Source: JBGSYN01 sp041750975 (GTDB taxonomy: Bacteria; Pseudomonadota; Alphaproteobacteria; Geminicoccales; Geminicoccaceae). From it: a DNA stretch of 32,492 nucleotides. Made by a program: the position numbers and the translations under genes. Below, piece by piece: positions 31,230 through 32,492 of the stretch. The notes under the pieces were generated by a model that was given only the letters and a program-made list of their open reading frames with translations, searched no databases and was not told the origin of the DNA. Position 1 is the first letter of the stretch. Each line of letters starts with the position of its first letter. Location: positions 1 to 32,492 of the forward strand of contig JBGSYN010000261.1 of NCBI GenBank assembly GCA_041750975.1. The letters are read 5' to 3'.

Positions 31230-31370
31230 CGGATCAGCATGCTGCCGGCAGCGCTCATCGGCATTTTCGTCATCCCCGCCCTCTATGTCTGCGTCGAGTG
31301 GCTGCGCGAACGATCCGGAAGCGGAACGCTCGCTACCGAGACGGAGACCGCGGCACCCGCAGCGGAATAA
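31230..31370 (+). pseudogene. C-terminal remnant of an RND efflux transporter
   Basis: The last ~45 codons of an AcrB/HAE1-type inner-membrane pump appear here. They read ISMLPAALIGIFVIPALYVC and then VEWLRERSGSG with an Ala/Glu/Thr-rich tail to the TAA at 31368-31370. In intact pumps this follows a (F)GGM(L) segment in the final membrane helix. Upstream of about 31235 no frame continues the similarity, so some thousand residues are missing. An ATG at 31239 could in principle allow a 43-residue single-helix peptide, with only a weak AGGCGG ahead of it. A remnant is the simpler reading. Homology is assigned from motif memory, not a search. Confidence 0.6.
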
Positions 31371-31378
31371 AAGCGACG

Positions 31379-31410
31379 AAAAACGGCGGCCCGCCTGAAG
31401 CGAGCCGCCA
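31379..31410 (-). terminator. Intrinsic terminator of the small exported-protein gene (copy B)
   Basis: On the minus strand GGCGGCTCGC, a five-base loop TTCAG and GCGGGCCGCC form a 10-pair stem that includes one G-T wobble. The sequence GC-stem then T6 is the standard Rho-independent form. It begins about 31 bases after the stop at 31441 and abuts the end of the RND remnant. Confidence 0.8.
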
Positions 31411-31440
31411 CGATAGTCTCGATTGTCCGGATGATGCTGG

Positions 31441-31704
31441 TCAGTCGGTCTTGCGGATATCCGAGAGCCAATTGGTGCCACCGCCGTCGGTGTAATCACC
31501 CGAAACAGTGTCACCCACCTCGATGTCTTTCAGATCATCAATAGCCGTAGCCTGAGCGGCATAGTCATTACCGTTGATCGTCACAACCGGCCCTGTAGAT
31601 CCCTCCTTGATTTCCGATACAATACCGGTGACCTCGAGGGCATAGGCAGCGCCCGCGGTGATCAGCAGGCCGACGACGGCGGCAATAGATAGCAATGTAC
31701 GCAT
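31441..31704 (-). CDS. Small exported protein of a GPVVTI-motif family, copy B
   Basis: This 87-residue protein has a signal peptide (MRTLLSIAAVVGLLITAGAA then YA, mature from about LEV). The core is GPVVTINGNDYAAQATAIDD, then IEVGDTVSGDYTDGGG and WLSDIRK, parallel to copy A at 30578-30838. The pairing shows conserved EV-G, GPVVTI-G-DY-AQATA, GD-V-S, YT and WLS positions, with no Cys. It is therefore a disulphide-free small periplasmic protein. GTGGAG lies 7 bases before the ATG and a strong terminator follows. The two copies lie 602 bases apart on the same strand, with an RND-pump remnant between them. I do not recognise a described function. Confidence 0.82.
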   Translation of the reverse strand: MRTLLSIAAVVGLLITAGAAYALEVTGIVSEIKEGSTGPVVTINGNDYAAQATAIDDLKDIEVGDTVSGDYTDGGGTNWLSDIRKTD

Positions 31705-31917
31705 ATTTCAACTCCACTTATGTACACGAACCGAACGTAATGGGTCAGGTAAGGTTCCTTTTCATCGTTTCGGCGCGGCCACACATCCATTCACACCGCC
31801 GCGATCGCGACGTCCGGGAGAAGTCAGGTGTTTGGGCGCTTCGCCAACTCGGGCTTGCCAACGGTATCCTGAACGCGTTCTCTAGCGGTCACGCACAATC
31901 CAATTGGAGAATCCCAG

Positions 31918-32492
31918 ATGAGGAATATCGTCTGCCTCGCGTTTGTCGGTTTGCTTGGATCGCCGCTCGCGGCACTGGCTCAGGACGAGGCCCTGCGTAT
32001 CGCCACGGAGGGCGCCTATCCGCCCTTCAACATGGTCAATGCCGACGGCGAACTGATCGGCTTCGATGTCGATATCGCCAAGGCCCTATGTGCCGAGATG
32101 GATCGGGAGTGCGAGATCGTGGCGCAGGATTGGGATGGTATCATTCCAGGGCTCGTTCAGGGCAAATATGATGCGATCGTCGCCTCGATGTCGATCACCG
32201 ATGAGCGCAAGGAGATGATCGACTTCACCGACCCCTATTATTCGAACTATTTGGGTCTGGTTGTGGCTGCAGACAGCAATGTATCCTCACGTGAACTCGA
32301 ATATGAGACCTTAGGCGCACAACGCGCTACCGTTGCCGCCCAATGGGCCGAGGACAATTTCGGCAGGCGCGCGGATATCAAACTCTACGACACGCAGACC
32401 GCAGCCTATGGGGATCTCGTGGCGGGCCGGGTCGACGTCCTGGTCAGCGACTATCTGCCAGCCGCCGACTGGCTCAAGGACAATGAGGACTT
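31918..32492 (+). CDS. Amino-acid-type ABC transporter substrate-binding protein (partial)
   Basis: The frame is open from ATG 31918 to the end of the window, giving 191 codons without a stop, so the gene continues outside. The signal peptide (RNIVCLAFVGLLGSPLAALA, then QDE) is followed by the SBP family 3 pattern: LRIATEGAYPPFNMVNADGE, LIGFDVDIAKALCAEM, DWDGIIPGLVQGKYDAIVAS, then MSITDERKEMIDFTDPYYSN. These are the hallmarks of lysine/arginine/ornithine- or glutamine-type periplasmic binding proteins. GGAGA lies 8 bases before the ATG. Permease and ATPase genes would be expected downstream of the window. The ligand cannot be read from the visible part. Confidence 0.9.
   Translation, partial: MRNIVCLAFVGLLGSPLAALAQDEALRIATEGAYPPFNMVNADGELIGFDVDIAKALCAEMDRECEIVAQDWDGIIPGLVQGKYDAIVASMSITDERKEMIDFTDPYYSNYLGLVVAADSNVSSRELEYETLGAQRATVAAQWAEDNFGRRADIKLYDTQTAAYGDLVAGRVDVLVSDYLPAADWLKDNED

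Larger units (their letters stand above)
30839..31238. other. 400-base stretch without a confident gene
   Basis: It holds the copy A promoter (30881-30909). The remainder is less GC-rich than its surroundings and shows no RNA gene, repeat or insertion-sequence end that I can recognise. One short minus-strand frame (31012-31197) is possible. Together with the RND fragment to its right it looks like decayed sequence. Confidence 0.5.

Noticed and set aside
1..32492. CRISPR arrays, tRNA or rRNA genes, intact insertion sequences, prophage genes
   Set aside because: No regularly spaced repeat series, no cloverleaf or rRNA-like segment and no transposase or phage protein motif was found by reading both strands.

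Overview
The window reads as an alphaproteobacterial chromosome segment with high GC and very few non-coding bases. The downstream run ubiG / lysC - nitronate monooxygenase - ptsP - RodZ-like - ispG - hisS - prfA - prmC is an arrangement I associate with Alphaproteobacteria. Ubiquinone genes, a GAF-type nitrogen-PTS enzyme I and a sigma-54 promoter in front of amtB agree with that. Order-level placement (for example Rhodospirillales-like) is inference only. No tRNA, rRNA, CRISPR array, phage or intact insertion sequence was seen.

Left part (1-8.5 kb). A decayed gene of the GPKTPEGKARSS...NALKHGL type, broken by an out-of-frame internal deletion, lies in front of a BetA-like GMC oxidoreductase. 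On the minus strand there follows a compact cassette: a ParA-type ATPase, a ribbon-helix-helix protein, a coiled-coil protein with a basic Trp-rich patch, and a small two-helix membrane protein. An inverted repeat covers the parA promoter and start. Upstream of it on the same strand lie an unaccompanied molybdopterin-binding subunit of the xanthine dehydrogenase/CoxL-like family (AYRGAGR type) and amtB. amtB has a good sigma-54 promoter and a clear intrinsic terminator but no glnK next to it.

Middle (8.5-20 kb). A UbiH/Coq6-type hydroxylase and pyruvate kinase converge. A peptide ABC transporter follows (binding protein plus two permeases, no ATPases), then an exopolysaccharide co-polymerase/BY-kinase with a C-terminal tyrosine cluster and no Wzx/Wzy neighbours. 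Next are comF, whose start lies in a 43-base palindrome, a glutaredoxin, a DUF1178 protein and convergent ubiG.

Right part (20-32.5 kb). The housekeeping run lysC -> nitronate monooxygenase -> ptsP -> RodZ-like -> ispG -> hisS -> prfA -> prmC has tight or overlapping junctions and probably contains several co-transcribed units. After it comes an accessory patch: two paralogous small exported proteins, each with its own terminator, flank the last ~45 codons of an RND efflux pump. The window ends inside an amino-acid-type periplasmic binding protein.

The most promising leads for something undescribed are the ParA/RHH/coiled-coil/membrane cassette and the pair of small exported GPVVTI-motif proteins around the RND remnant.
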